From JBCDCU01 sp039180865 (lineage in GTDB: Bacteria > Pseudomonadota > Alphaproteobacteria > Rhizobiales > JACESI01), in the NCBI GenBank assembly GCA_039180865.1, contig JBCDCZ010000012.1:1-32699 (forward strand): a stretch of 32,699 nt of DNA, read 5' to 3'. This document shows, piece by piece, positions 14,377 through 21,945 of the stretch; the stretch's first letter is position 1; each line of letters opens with the position of its first letter. Position numbers and translations under genes: made by a program. The notes beneath the pieces are model-generated. The model was not told the origin of the DNA, ran no database searches, and saw only the letters and a list, made by a program, of their open reading frames with translations.

Positions 14377-15900
14377 ATGAGTGAACCCAGCACCCAAGAC
14401 GAACCGCCGCTTCTCCAGATGCGCGGTATCGTCAAACAATATCCCGGGGTCCGGGCGCTTGATGGTGTCGATTTCGAACTGCGCGCCGGTGAGGTTCATG
14501 TCCTTTTTGGCGAAAACGGTGCCGGGAAATCGACAATGATTTCCATCATTGCTGGCGCCAATAGTCAGACAGCGGGCACAATGGAAGTGAATGGCCGGAA
14601 GGTGGCGCCACAATCGGTTCACGATGCCCGTGAACTCGGCATATCGGCGGTCTTCCAGGAATTCTCGCTGATCCCGCAAATGACGGTCGAACAGAATCTC
14701 TTTCTCGGCGACGAATTCGTCAAATTCGGAATGCTGGACACGGCACGCCTTCATCGGGAAGCGGAGAAACTTCTTGATGAATTCGGGTTTGATGTGAAGC
14801 CCAATCAGATCGTCGGACGCCTGACCAGGGCCGAACAACAAATGGTTGAGATCGCTAAGGCGTTCCGGTCCGAAATATCGATCCTGATCCTTGATGAACC
14901 GACAGCGTCCTTGAACCAGAAGGAGAGTGATCAACTCTTCCGGCTGGTCGAGACCCTGAAGGCGCGCGGCGTCGGGATCGTTTACATCACCCACCGTATG
15001 GCGGAAATCCGCGAGATTGGTGACCGTGTCACCGTTTTGCGGGATGGGCGATACATCACGACGGTACCCGTCGAAACGACGAGCGAGGACGAACTCGTTC
15101 AGCTGATGACCGGTCGTGTCGTTGGCGAAATCTTCCCGGAGATCGACCACAAACCGGGTGAAATGATCCTCGAGACACAAGAGCTGACCACCGCAGACGG
15201 CGCGGTTCGGAACGCATCGATCTCCGCACGGGCCGGAGAGATCATCGGGCTCGCCGGTCTTGTCGGGTCAGGGAAATCAATCTTCGGCCAAGCCTGTTTC
15301 GGCGCGTGTCGCGTGGGCGAGGGTACGGTTCATTTCAAAGGTGAGGATGTTACCGGGTTCTCTTCGAAGAAAATGCTGAAGCGCGGCTTTCTTTACCTCC
15401 CGTCAGACAGACGGCATGAGGGATTGATGATGATGCGCTCGGCGAGGGAAAACATCAGCCTGCCGGCGCTTTCGGGAAAACCCTTTTCGAACGGTTTCTT
15501 CCTGAATTCTGCTGAAGAGCGCAAGATTGCCTCCAATCTCGCCGAACGCCTCAATCTCTCGCCGATGCGGCCCGAAAACACACCGGACAGTTTTTCCGGC
15601 GGAAACCAACAGAAGATCATGCTGGCCCGCAGTCTGACCCAGGACTTCAAACTCATTATCTTCGATGAGCCGACGGTCGGTGTCGATGTTGGTACTCGGG
15701 CTGCGATCTATCGCTTTATTAAAGCCCTTGCCGAAAATGGAGCGGCGGTGATCGTGATTTCTTCCGATCTTCCGGAAATCCTTCATTTGTGCAATCGCGC
15801 CTATGTCTTTTATCGCGGCGTCGTCCAGGCTGAACTCCACGGCGATGAGATCACCGAGGAAGGTGTGCTTTCCCATTTCTTTGAGAAGGAGGCCGCGTAG
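14377..15900 (+). CDS. sugar-type ABC transporter ATPase with two ABC domains (RbsA/MglA-like)
   Basis: The 507-residue protein contains two ATPase domains. The first (about 12-240) has Walker A GENGAGKST and Walker B ILILDEPTAS, with the degenerate signature LTRAEQQM typical of this family. The second (about 255-500) has the altered P-loop GLVGSGKS, the signature FSGGNQQK and Walker B LIIFDEPTVGVDVG. This pattern and length are those of ribose/galactose-class importers, in which one polypeptide provides both nucleotide-binding sites. It is adjacent to the permease gene with zero nucleotides between stop and start, so the two are translationally coupled. Substrate specificity comes from the TorT-like binding protein upstream rather than from this subunit; a sugar is not implied. 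Confidence 0.93.
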   Translation: MSEPSTQDEPPLLQMRGIVKQYPGVRALDGVDFELRAGEVHVLFGENGAGKSTMISIIAGANSQTAGTMEVNGRKVAPQSVHDARELGISAVFQEFSLIPQMTVEQNLFLGDEFVKFGMLDTARLHREAEKLLDEFGFDVKPNQIVGRLTRAEQQMVEIAKAFRSEISILILDEPTASLNQKESDQLFRLVETLKARGVGIVYITHRMAEIREIGDRVTVLRDGRYITTVPVETTSEDELVQLMTGRVVGEIFPEIDHKPGEMILETQELTTADGAVRNASISARAGEIIGLAGLVGSGKSIFGQACFGACRVGEGTVHFKGEDVTGFSSKKMLKRGFLYLPSDRRHEGLMMMRSARENISLPALSGKPFSNGFFLNSAEERKIASNLAERLNLSPMRPENTPDSFSGGNQQKIMLARSLTQDFKLIIFDEPTVGVDVGTRAAIYRFIKALAENGAAVIVISSDLPEILHLCNRAYVFYRGVVQAELHGDEITEEGVLSHFFEKEAA

Positions 15901-16917
15901 ATGGCTGAGAGCAGTCAACCAACCGGCAAGAAAGCAAACATCCTTCAATTGCTTTTCATCCGCCTCGGTATTCTCCCGTTCCTGCTCGTGATCGCAGTGA
16001 TTGTCTTCACCTTGATGTCGGATAACTTCCTGACCGGGCGCAATCTGATGAATGTACTGCGCCAGTCGGTCTATCTGACGATCGTTTCCCTCGGCCAAAT
16101 GCTCGCGCTTCTGACAGGCGGTTTCGACTTGTCAGTCGGTACCATCCTCGCTGTGACATCCGTTGTCGGCGCGCTCGCAATGGCAAGTCTGCTGCCGATG
16201 ATGCCGGATGCCGTTTGGCTGGTGATCATTCTCGGTTCGCTCGCCGGAATTGCTGCTGGAACGATGATCGGCGTCTGTAACGGGCTCGGCGTTTCCGTTT
16301 TCGGGGTCTCGCCTTTTATGATGTCACTCGGCATGACATCGGTCGGTTTCGGGGTCGCGCTTTATCTCACTGGCGGTGTGCCGGTCTACGGCATGCCGCA
16401 GGAATTCGGTGATGTCTTCGGTTTTGGTGTTCTCTTTGGCGTGCCCGTGCCGGTGATCGTTACCGTCTTTATTATACTCGTACTGGCTTTCGTGATGTAC
16501 CGAACGCCTTTTGGACGCTACTTCTACGCGGTCGGCGGGAACGCCAAGGCGGCCGCTCTTTCCGGTATCGACACGCGTGCCATGCTGTTTTGGACCTATG
16601 TACTTTGCGCGCTACTCGCAGCAATTGCAGGGATGTTGCTGACCGCCCGCCTCGATACCGGTGAAGCGAATATCGGCTCGTCCATGCCACTCAATTCGAT
16701 TGCAGCCTGTGTGATTGCGGGTGTGAGCTTGCGCGGCGGTGTCGGACGGCTCGAAAATGTGGTTCTGGGCGCGCTTTTCATCGGGTTGGTCGAGAATGGG
16801 ATGAATCTCGCGCGCATCGAATCCTATCTTCAGACGGTCGTACTCGGCGCGCTCCTGATACTGGCGGTGATCGCAGATCAGGTGAGGCTACGATATATTG
16901 CAGCGCTCAATACGTGA
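15901..16917 (+). CDS. ABC transporter permease (RbsC-like)
   Basis: The 338-residue membrane protein has about eight to ten hydrophobic segments and the family motifs RQSVYLTIVSLGQMLALLTGG (residues about 49-69), FDLSVGT, GNAKAAALSGIDT near the cytoplasmic coupling loop and a C-terminal GGVGRLENVVLGALFIGLVENGMNLA. It would form a homodimeric channel with the RbsA-type ATPase encoded immediately upstream. Length and topology are normal for the family. The next gene (pxpA) begins 86 nt later behind a strong ribosome-binding site, so uptake and catabolic genes look like one transcription unit. Confidence 0.92.
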   Translation: MAESSQPTGKKANILQLLFIRLGILPFLLVIAVIVFTLMSDNFLTGRNLMNVLRQSVYLTIVSLGQMLALLTGGFDLSVGTILAVTSVVGALAMASLLPMMPDAVWLVIILGSLAGIAAGTMIGVCNGLGVSVFGVSPFMMSLGMTSVGFGVALYLTGGVPVYGMPQEFGDVFGFGVLFGVPVPVIVTVFIILVLAFVMYRTPFGRYFYAVGGNAKAAALSGIDTRAMLFWTYVLCALLAAIAGMLLTARLDTGEANIGSSMPLNSIAACVIAGVSLRGGVGRLENVVLGALFIGLVENGMNLARIESYLQTVVLGALLILAVIADQVRLRYIAALNT

Positions 16918-17002
16918 CGAGAGAAGAGGAGTTGGTTTTGTAACGGTCAGCTGTATTGGGCGGGGATTTGGACTAGAAATTGATAGAGGGAGGATCAGGA
17001 TA

Positions 17003-17731
17003 ATGAGCGTCGATATCAACTGCGACATGGGTGAGAGCTTCAGTCTCTATAAGATGGGAAGCGACGAAGCCCTGATGCCCCACATCACGGAAGCGAACGT
17101 TGCTTGCGGCTTCCACGCTTCGGATCCGAACCACATGAAAGCGACGGTGGAACTTGCCAAGCGCCACGGCGTGAAAGTTGGCGCCCATCCGTCATTGCCG
17201 GATCTTGCCGGTTTCGGGCGTCGCGAAATGAAAATTGACCGCGACGAGATGGCGAACATCATTGCCTATCAGGTCGGCGCCTTGAAAGCGTTTCTCGATA
17301 TGGCGGATATGCCGCTGTCTCACATCAAGCCGCACGGCGCACTTTATGGAATGGCGGCGCGCGAAGAGCACATTGCCCATGCAGTCGCCGATGTGGCGAG
17401 CCATTACAAGGTGCCGGTTTTTGGCCTCACCGGAACGCTCCACGAGACGATCTATCCCGAACGGGGTGTCACGTTCCGTTCTGAGTTTTTCGCCGATCTT
17501 GAATATGACGGAAGCGGCAAGCTCCTCATCACGCGGGAGCATCACCATGTCGACCCATCTTATGCGGCTGAGCGCAGTGTCCGTGCAGTGAGCGACGGCA
17601 AGATCATCGCCAATGACGGCACGGAACTTTCCTGCTCAGCGGAAACCGTGTGCGTCCATTCCGACACGCCGAATGCCGAAGACATCGCCAAGGCCGTCAA
17701 TGCGGCGCTCCAACCCCTTATGGCGGCCTGA
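17003..17731 (+). CDS. pxpA: LamB/YcsF-family 5-oxoprolinase subunit A homologue
   Basis: The 242-residue protein opens with the family signature VDINCDMGESF and continues with EANVACGFHASDP, VGAHPSLPDLAGFGRREM, HIKPHGALYG and a C-terminal VCVHSDTPNAEDIAKAVN. PxpA, with PxpB and PxpC, forms the bacterial ATP-dependent 5-oxoprolinase, which opens the lactam 5-oxoproline to glutamate. ATG 17003 is chosen because GAGGGAGG precedes it and the signature starts at residue 3; an in-frame start at 16898 would overlap the permease gene and add 35 residues of no similarity. Here it leads an operon containing biotin carboxylase and carrier subunits, so its real substrate may be a different lactam or cyclic amide that is first carboxylated. 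Confidence 0.93.
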   Translation: MSVDINCDMGESFSLYKMGSDEALMPHITEANVACGFHASDPNHMKATVELAKRHGVKVGAHPSLPDLAGFGRREMKIDRDEMANIIAYQVGALKAFLDMADMPLSHIKPHGALYGMAAREEHIAHAVADVASHYKVPVFGLTGTLHETIYPERGVTFRSEFFADLEYDGSGKLLITREHHHVDPSYAAERSVRAVSDGKIIANDGTELSCSAETVCVHSDTPNAEDIAKAVNAALQPLMAA

Positions 17732-17768
17732 CCGTCCCGACAGATAAAAAGCAAAGAGGATACACAAG

Positions 17769-17999
17769 ATGGACATCAAGACACCGCTTCCCGGTACGTT
17801 TTACCGCCGCCCGGCACCGGATCAGCCGCCGTTTAAGAATGATGGTGATGCTGTTGCGAAAGGCGATGTCGTCGGCCTTGTGGAGGTCATGAAGTCTTTC
17901 CATGAGGTGAAATCGGACGTCGATGGGACGATCTCAGGCTTCAAGGTCGAGAACGAAGAACCGGTCATGGCAGGGCAGGTGATCGCTGAAGTCTCCTGA
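17769..17999 (+). CDS. biotin carboxyl carrier protein (stand-alone biotinyl domain)
   Basis: The 76-residue protein is a single biotinyl/lipoyl domain. It has the N-terminal TPLPGTFYRRPAPDQPPF, the exposed biotin-attachment turn EVMK42SF, and the symmetric half ending DGTISGFKVENEEPVMAGQV. Valine replaces the commoner alanine in the EAMK motif, which is tolerated in AccB-type carriers. It lacks the long Pro/Ala linker and N-terminal dimerisation part of housekeeping AccB (about 150 residues), so it is a dedicated carrier for this operon. It should shuttle carboxybiotin between the biotin carboxylase encoded next and the PxpB/PxpC carboxyltransferase. An AGAGGA ribosome-binding site precedes it. 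Confidence 0.9.
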   Translation: MDIKTPLPGTFYRRPAPDQPPFKNDGDAVAKGDVVGLVEVMKSFHEVKSDVDGTISGFKVENEEPVMAGQVIAEVS

Positions 18000-18027
18000 C
18001 GTCGTACTGTTAGGCCAGGGTCCTGCC

Positions 18028-19425
18028 ATGCCGTTTTCAAAAATACTGATTGCCAACCGGGGTGAAATCGCCGTGCGTATCATTCGCGCAGCACGCTCGC
18101 TCGGTATTGCGACTGTTCAAGTTCACAGCGCCGCCGATGCAGAGAGCCTCGCGGTCAAGATCGCCGATGAAGCCGTGGAAATAGGCCCGCCAGCCGCGTC
18201 GAAATCCTATCTGAAGATTGATGCTTTGATTGATGCTGCCAAATCGAGCGGGGCCGAAGCGATCCATCCGGGCTACGGCTTTCTTGCCGAGAACGCTGAA
18301 TTTGCCGATCGGTGCGCGGCGGAAGGTCTCGTCTTTATTGGCCCCTCCGGCGCGACGATCCGGGTCATGGGGGACAAGGCGGCAGCCCGCGCTGCAGCCG
18401 AAAAAGCAGGTGTTCCAACCGTGCCAGGTAGCGATGGCGTCCTCTCTGATCTTGTTGAGGCAGAGACAATCGCGGAAGCAATCGGCTTTCCGCTCATGAT
18501 CAAGGCGACCGCTGGCGGCGGCGGGCGGGGCATCCGGATCGCGTCCAACCTTGAGGAGTTTCGAGCACTCGCACCGCAAGCCTCATCAGAGGCGCAGGCG
18601 GCCTTCGGCGATGGCGGGCTCTATCTTGAGAAAATGATCGAGCGGGCACGCCACATCGAGGTCCAGATCCTCGGTGACGGGAAACGCGCGATCCATTGTT
18701 TCGAGCGCGAATGCTCGCTCCAGAGGCGCCGCCAGAAAGTCTGGGAGGAAGCGCCCTCCATTGTTCTTAGTCCTGACACCCGCGCAGCCCTCTGCAAAAC
18801 CGCCGTCGATCTTGCGGAATCGGTTGGTTACAGCGGCGCGGGCACGATTGAATATCTCTACGACGATGCGACGGGTGCGTTTTATTTTATTGAGATGAAC
18901 ACCCGCATTCAGGTCGAGCATCCGGTAACCGAAGAGATCACCGGGATCGATCTTCTGGCTGAAATGATCAAGATTGCGGGTGGCGAGGGCCTCGTAATCG
19001 CGCAGGATGATGTAGCAATGTCCGGCCATTCCATTGAGGTGAGGATCAACGCAGAAGATCCCGCCAACAATTTCATGCCGTTTCCGGGCGTCGTTCAGGA
19101 TATGCGCTTACCGGGCGGGCCGGGTGTCCGGTTCGACCACATGCTTTATCAGGGCTATCAAATCCCGCCCTTTTACGATTCCCTGCTAGGCAAGCTGATC
19201 GTCTATGGCGAAAGCCGCGAAGCGGCGATTTCCCGCCTTAAAACAGCCCTCCATGAAATGACGCTCGGTGGCCTCAAAACGACAGCACCGCTCTTTTCGG
19301 TCCTTGCCGACGACGGAGACGTACGGGCTGCTGCCTTTCACACCAAATGGCTGGAACCGTGGCTGGAGGCCAATCAGGACAAGTTGATGGAATCAGGAGA
19401 CACAAACGAGGGAGGTGACGCGTAA
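18028..19425 (+). CDS. biotin carboxylase subunit (AccC-like) of a dedicated carboxylase
   Basis: The 465-residue protein has the complete biotin carboxylase architecture. The N-terminal domain begins KILIANRGEIAVRIIRAARS, the ATP-grasp domain has K159 ATAGGGGRGIRIA and the active-site string E289-M-N291-T-R293-I-Q-V-E297-H, and a C-terminal domain contains GHSIEVRINAEDP. All catalytic residues known from E. coli AccC are present, shifted by one. It uses ATP and bicarbonate to carboxylate the biotin on the carrier encoded just upstream. The stop codon overlaps the pxpB start by 1 nt. Since PxpB and PxpC follow and no acetyl-CoA carboxyltransferase is present, it is unlikely to serve fatty acid synthesis and more likely powers amide or lactam carboxylation, as in urea carboxylase. 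Confidence 0.93.
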   Translation: MPFSKILIANRGEIAVRIIRAARSLGIATVQVHSAADAESLAVKIADEAVEIGPPAASKSYLKIDALIDAAKSSGAEAIHPGYGFLAENAEFADRCAAEGLVFIGPSGATIRVMGDKAAARAAAEKAGVPTVPGSDGVLSDLVEAETIAEAIGFPLMIKATAGGGGRGIRIASNLEEFRALAPQASSEAQAAFGDGGLYLEKMIERARHIEVQILGDGKRAIHCFERECSLQRRRQKVWEEAPSIVLSPDTRAALCKTAVDLAESVGYSGAGTIEYLYDDATGAFYFIEMNTRIQVEHPVTEEITGIDLLAEMIKIAGGEGLVIAQDDVAMSGHSIEVRINAEDPANNFMPFPGVVQDMRLPGGPGVRFDHMLYQGYQIPPFYDSLLGKLIVYGESREAAISRLKTALHEMTLGGLKTTAPLFSVLADDGDVRAAAFHTKWLEPWLEANQDKLMESGDTNEGGDA

Positions 19426-20300
19426 TGGCATCACGATACACATTCGGCGGCGACGAACATATCTTCGTCGAAGTCGATGAAGAAATGACGCTTGAGGCGT
19501 TCTTCAAGAGCCTTTCGATGACGAATGCAGTACGTGACGCCAAGATCAACGGTGTCACGGAAATCTGCCCGGCGAATGCCTCCTACCAGATCAAGTTCAA
19601 TCCGGATCTCATCAAGCCTGATGATCTTTTGGCCGAGCTTAAAAAGATGGAAGAGGGCGCGGACAAGGCCGAGGCGGTGCTTGACACGCGGATCATCGAA
19701 ATTCCGGTCTATTATCAGGATCCCTGGACACACGAGACTTTGATGCGGTTCCGCGAACGCCATCAGGATCCGAACGGGACCGACATCGAATACGCTGCCT
19801 CGATCAACGGTTTCGAGACGGTTGATGATTTCATCCAGGCCCATTCCGGTTCGCCGTGGTTTGTCTCGATGGTTGGCTTCGTTTCCGGCCTGCCGTTCTT
19901 GTACCAGATGGTCGATCGGCCGCGCCAGATCCAGGTGCCGAAATATCTGCGACCACGCACAGATACGCCCAAGCTCACCGTTGGTTATGGCGGCTGTTTC
20001 TCCTGCATCTATTCCGTTCGCGGGGCGGGTGGCTACCAGATGTTCGGGATCACGCCGATGCCGATCTATGACCCTGAACAGAAGATCAATTATCTCAGGG
20101 ACTTTATGGTCCTCTTCAAACCGGGCGATATCGTCAAATGGAAACCGATCGATCGCGAAGAATACGATCAGGCCGTTGCGGACGTGGAAGCAAACACATT
20201 CACGCCGCGCATCCGAGATGTCCGTTTCTCGCTCGACGAGTTTAACGCGGATATAGACGGCACGAATAAGAAAATGCTGGAGGTGCTCTATGCCGGTTAA
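19425..20300 (+). CDS. pxpB: KipI/PxpB-type carboxyltransferase subunit, extended
   Basis: The 291-residue protein is an AHS1/KipI-domain protein. Recognisable parts are the N-terminal YTFGGDEHIFVEVDEEM, a middle block with EIPVYYQD and MVGFVSGLPFLYQM, and the late block TVGYGGCFSCIYSVRGAGGYQMFGITPMPIYD. AHS1 and AHS2 together form the carboxyltransferase domain of urea carboxylase, and as separate proteins (PxpB/KipI and PxpC/KipA) they are part of 5-oxoprolinase. The protein is about 50-70 residues longer than typical PxpB, mainly at the C-terminus (from about residue 225), where a FKPGDIVKWKPI strand is followed by a charged tail. It overlaps pxpC by 11 nt. The substrate carboxylated is unknown. 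Confidence 0.9.
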   Translation: MASRYTFGGDEHIFVEVDEEMTLEAFFKSLSMTNAVRDAKINGVTEICPANASYQIKFNPDLIKPDDLLAELKKMEEGADKAEAVLDTRIIEIPVYYQDPWTHETLMRFRERHQDPNGTDIEYAASINGFETVDDFIQAHSGSPWFVSMVGFVSGLPFLYQMVDRPRQIQVPKYLRPRTDTPKLTVGYGGCFSCIYSVRGAGGYQMFGITPMPIYDPEQKINYLRDFMVLFKPGDIVKWKPIDREEYDQAVADVEANTFTPRIRDVRFSLDEFNADIDGTNKKMLEVLYAG

Positions 20301-21264
20301 GGTTCTCTCAAAAGGGCTTGCAACAACGATCCAGGATCTCGGTCGGCCCGGTTATTATCACCTCGGAATTCCAATCGGCGGCGCGATGGACCGCCTGGCC
20401 CTGATTGCCGCCAATCTTCTCGTTGGGAATGAAGAAGGTGCTGCGGGTCTTGAGGCGGTCTTCATGGGGCCGGAGCTTGAATTCACCGAGGATGCTACGG
20501 TCGCCGTTGCCGGTGGGGAATTGCCGCCAAAGGTGGATGGCGAGGAAAAACCCACCTGGACATCCTTCATGGTCAAGGCAGGACAGGTGCTTTCCTTTGA
20601 CTATCTGCGTGGTGGTGCCCGCGCCTATATCGCGATTTCCGGCGGGATTGATACGCCGATGCAGCTTGGCAGCCGGTCGACCTATCCGATCGGCGCGCTT
20701 GGCGGTATCGACGGACGCGGCATCGAGCCCGGTGACGAAATTCCACTTGGGAGTCAGGCAAACGCCGCAGATGAAGGCCGTACGGTTGCAGACAATCTCC
20801 GACGCGGGCCGGGTAACCCGGCAGAACTCAGAGTGTTGCCTGGCCTCTATTGGCATCGCATCACGGAAGCTGCTCAAGAGCTCTTCTTCGAGGAAACCTG
20901 GAAAGTCGCGCCGGAAGCGGACCGCATGGGATATCGTTTTCAGGGCGGGACTCCGCTTGAGTTTGTAGACAGGGAACCGCCCTTTGGTGCGGGTTCCGAT
21001 CCGTCAAATATTACGGATGCCTGCTACCCGTATGGGTCTGTTCAGGTACCGAGCGGAACGGAGCCGATTGTGCTTCACCGCGATGCAGTGTCCGGAGGGG
21101 GTTACTTTATGGTTGGAACGGTGATATCAGCCGACATGGACCTCATTGGGCAGCTTCAACCGCACACACCAACCCAATTCGTCAAGGTCAATATGGACGA
21201 AGCCCTCGCGGCCCGTGCCGACCGCAACACAATTCTCGACGGCATTCGTGCCGCACACGCCTAA
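20290..21264 (+). CDS. pxpC: KipA/PxpC-type biotin-dependent carboxyltransferase subunit
   Basis: The 324-residue protein is an AHS2/KipA-domain protein with the signatures TTIQDLGRPGYYHLGIPIGGAM near the N-terminus, ARAYIAISGGIDTP, LGSRSTYPIGALGG and a late IVLHRDAVSGGGYFMVGTV. Length matches the family. With PxpB it should make the two halves of a carboxyltransferase active site that transfers CO2 from carboxybiotin to an amide nitrogen. The start overlaps the end of pxpB by 11 nt, so the two are probably made in equal amounts. The BioY gene follows after 12 nt with an AAGGAG site. Confidence 0.92.
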   Translation: MPVKVLSKGLATTIQDLGRPGYYHLGIPIGGAMDRLALIAANLLVGNEEGAAGLEAVFMGPELEFTEDATVAVAGGELPPKVDGEEKPTWTSFMVKAGQVLSFDYLRGGARAYIAISGGIDTPMQLGSRSTYPIGALGGIDGRGIEPGDEIPLGSQANAADEGRTVADNLRRGPGNPAELRVLPGLYWHRITEAAQELFFEETWKVAPEADRMGYRFQGGTPLEFVDREPPFGAGSDPSNITDACYPYGSVQVPSGTEPIVLHRDAVSGGGYFMVGTVISADMDLIGQLQPHTPTQFVKVNMDEALAARADRNTILDGIRAAHA

Positions 21265-21276
21265 AGGAGATTTTAC

Positions 21277-21855
21277 ATGCAGCAGACAACCCTTTCTGAT
21301 GCGCTATGGCAGGGCGAAAACCGCCTTTTGCGCAATGTGACACTGGCTATTCTTGGCTCGCTCGCACTCTGGATCTCCGCAAAAATCCAGGTTCCCTTCT
21401 TCCCTGTTCCAATGACCATGCAGATTTTTGCAATTCTCGTAATCGGCATGGCTTACGGCTCTAAACTCGCCCTTGCGACGCTGCTTCTTTATATGGCGCA
21501 GGGTGCCGCCGGGCTGCCGGTCTTCGCTGGAACCCCGGAAAAGGGCATTGGATATCTTTACATGATGGGCCCGACGGGCGGTTATCTGCTTGGTTTCGTG
21601 CTCGCGTCATTCGTGGTTGGCAAACTTGCGGAGCGCGGTTTCGACCGGTCCTTCGCGACAACCTTGCTCGCCATGGTGATCGGCGTCGCAATCATCTATG
21701 TGCCAGGCATCCTATGGCTCGGAACACTCGTCGGTTGGGACAAGCCGGTTCTCGAATGGGGCCTTTATCCATTCCTGCCAGCTGAAGCCTTCAAGATTGC
21801 TCTTGCAACGGCAGTGCTGCCGCTTGCGTGGAAGGCGGTCAAACGCGACGCATAA
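21277..21855 (+). CDS. bioY: BioY biotin transporter substrate-binding subunit
   Basis: The 192-residue membrane protein has about six hydrophobic segments and the BioY hallmarks KIQVPFFPVPMTMQIFAILV, GAAGLPVFAG, YLYMMGPTGGYLLGF and GLYPFLPAEAFKIALA. BioY is the S-component of energy-coupling-factor biotin uptake and can act alone in some bacteria; no BioM or BioN genes are adjacent. It is the last gene of the operon, preceded by AAGGAGA, and followed by a clear terminator. Placement directly after four genes of a biotin-dependent carboxylase suggests that biotin supply is co-induced with the enzyme that needs it. Confidence 0.95.
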   Translation: MQQTTLSDALWQGENRLLRNVTLAILGSLALWISAKIQVPFFPVPMTMQIFAILVIGMAYGSKLALATLLLYMAQGAAGLPVFAGTPEKGIGYLYMMGPTGGYLLGFVLASFVVGKLAERGFDRSFATTLLAMVIGVAIIYVPGILWLGTLVGWDKPVLEWGLYPFLPAEAFKIALATAVLPLAWKAVKRDA

Positions 21856-21881
21856 GCCGCTTCTAACACCTGACATTCTGG

Positions 21882-21913
21882 AAAGCGCTGGCAGATCCTG
21901 TCAGCGCTTTTTT
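21882..21913 (+). terminator. rho-independent terminator after bioY
   Basis: AAAGCGCTGGCAG pairs with CTGTCAGCGCTTT over 13 bp with a single G-U pair and an ATC loop, directly followed by TTTCTTTT. It begins 27 nt after the bioY stop. The A-run on the opposite side is short, so it should act mainly for the plus-strand operon, although the convergent monooxygenase gene ends 33 bp away. Confidence 0.9.
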
Positions 21914-21945
21914 CTTTTCCGATCTATCTGAACGAAACGAGCGTT

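Noticed and set aside
14209..15180. 323-codon minus-strand frame opposite the RbsA-type ATPase gene
   Set aside because: Antisense shadow; the plus strand carries complete Walker and signature motifs.
17003..21264. Housekeeping acetyl-CoA carboxylase genes accB/accC
   Set aside because: The carrier lacks the long AccB N-terminus, and the carboxyltransferase partners here are PxpB/PxpC rather than AccA/AccD, so a dedicated catabolic carboxylase fits better.
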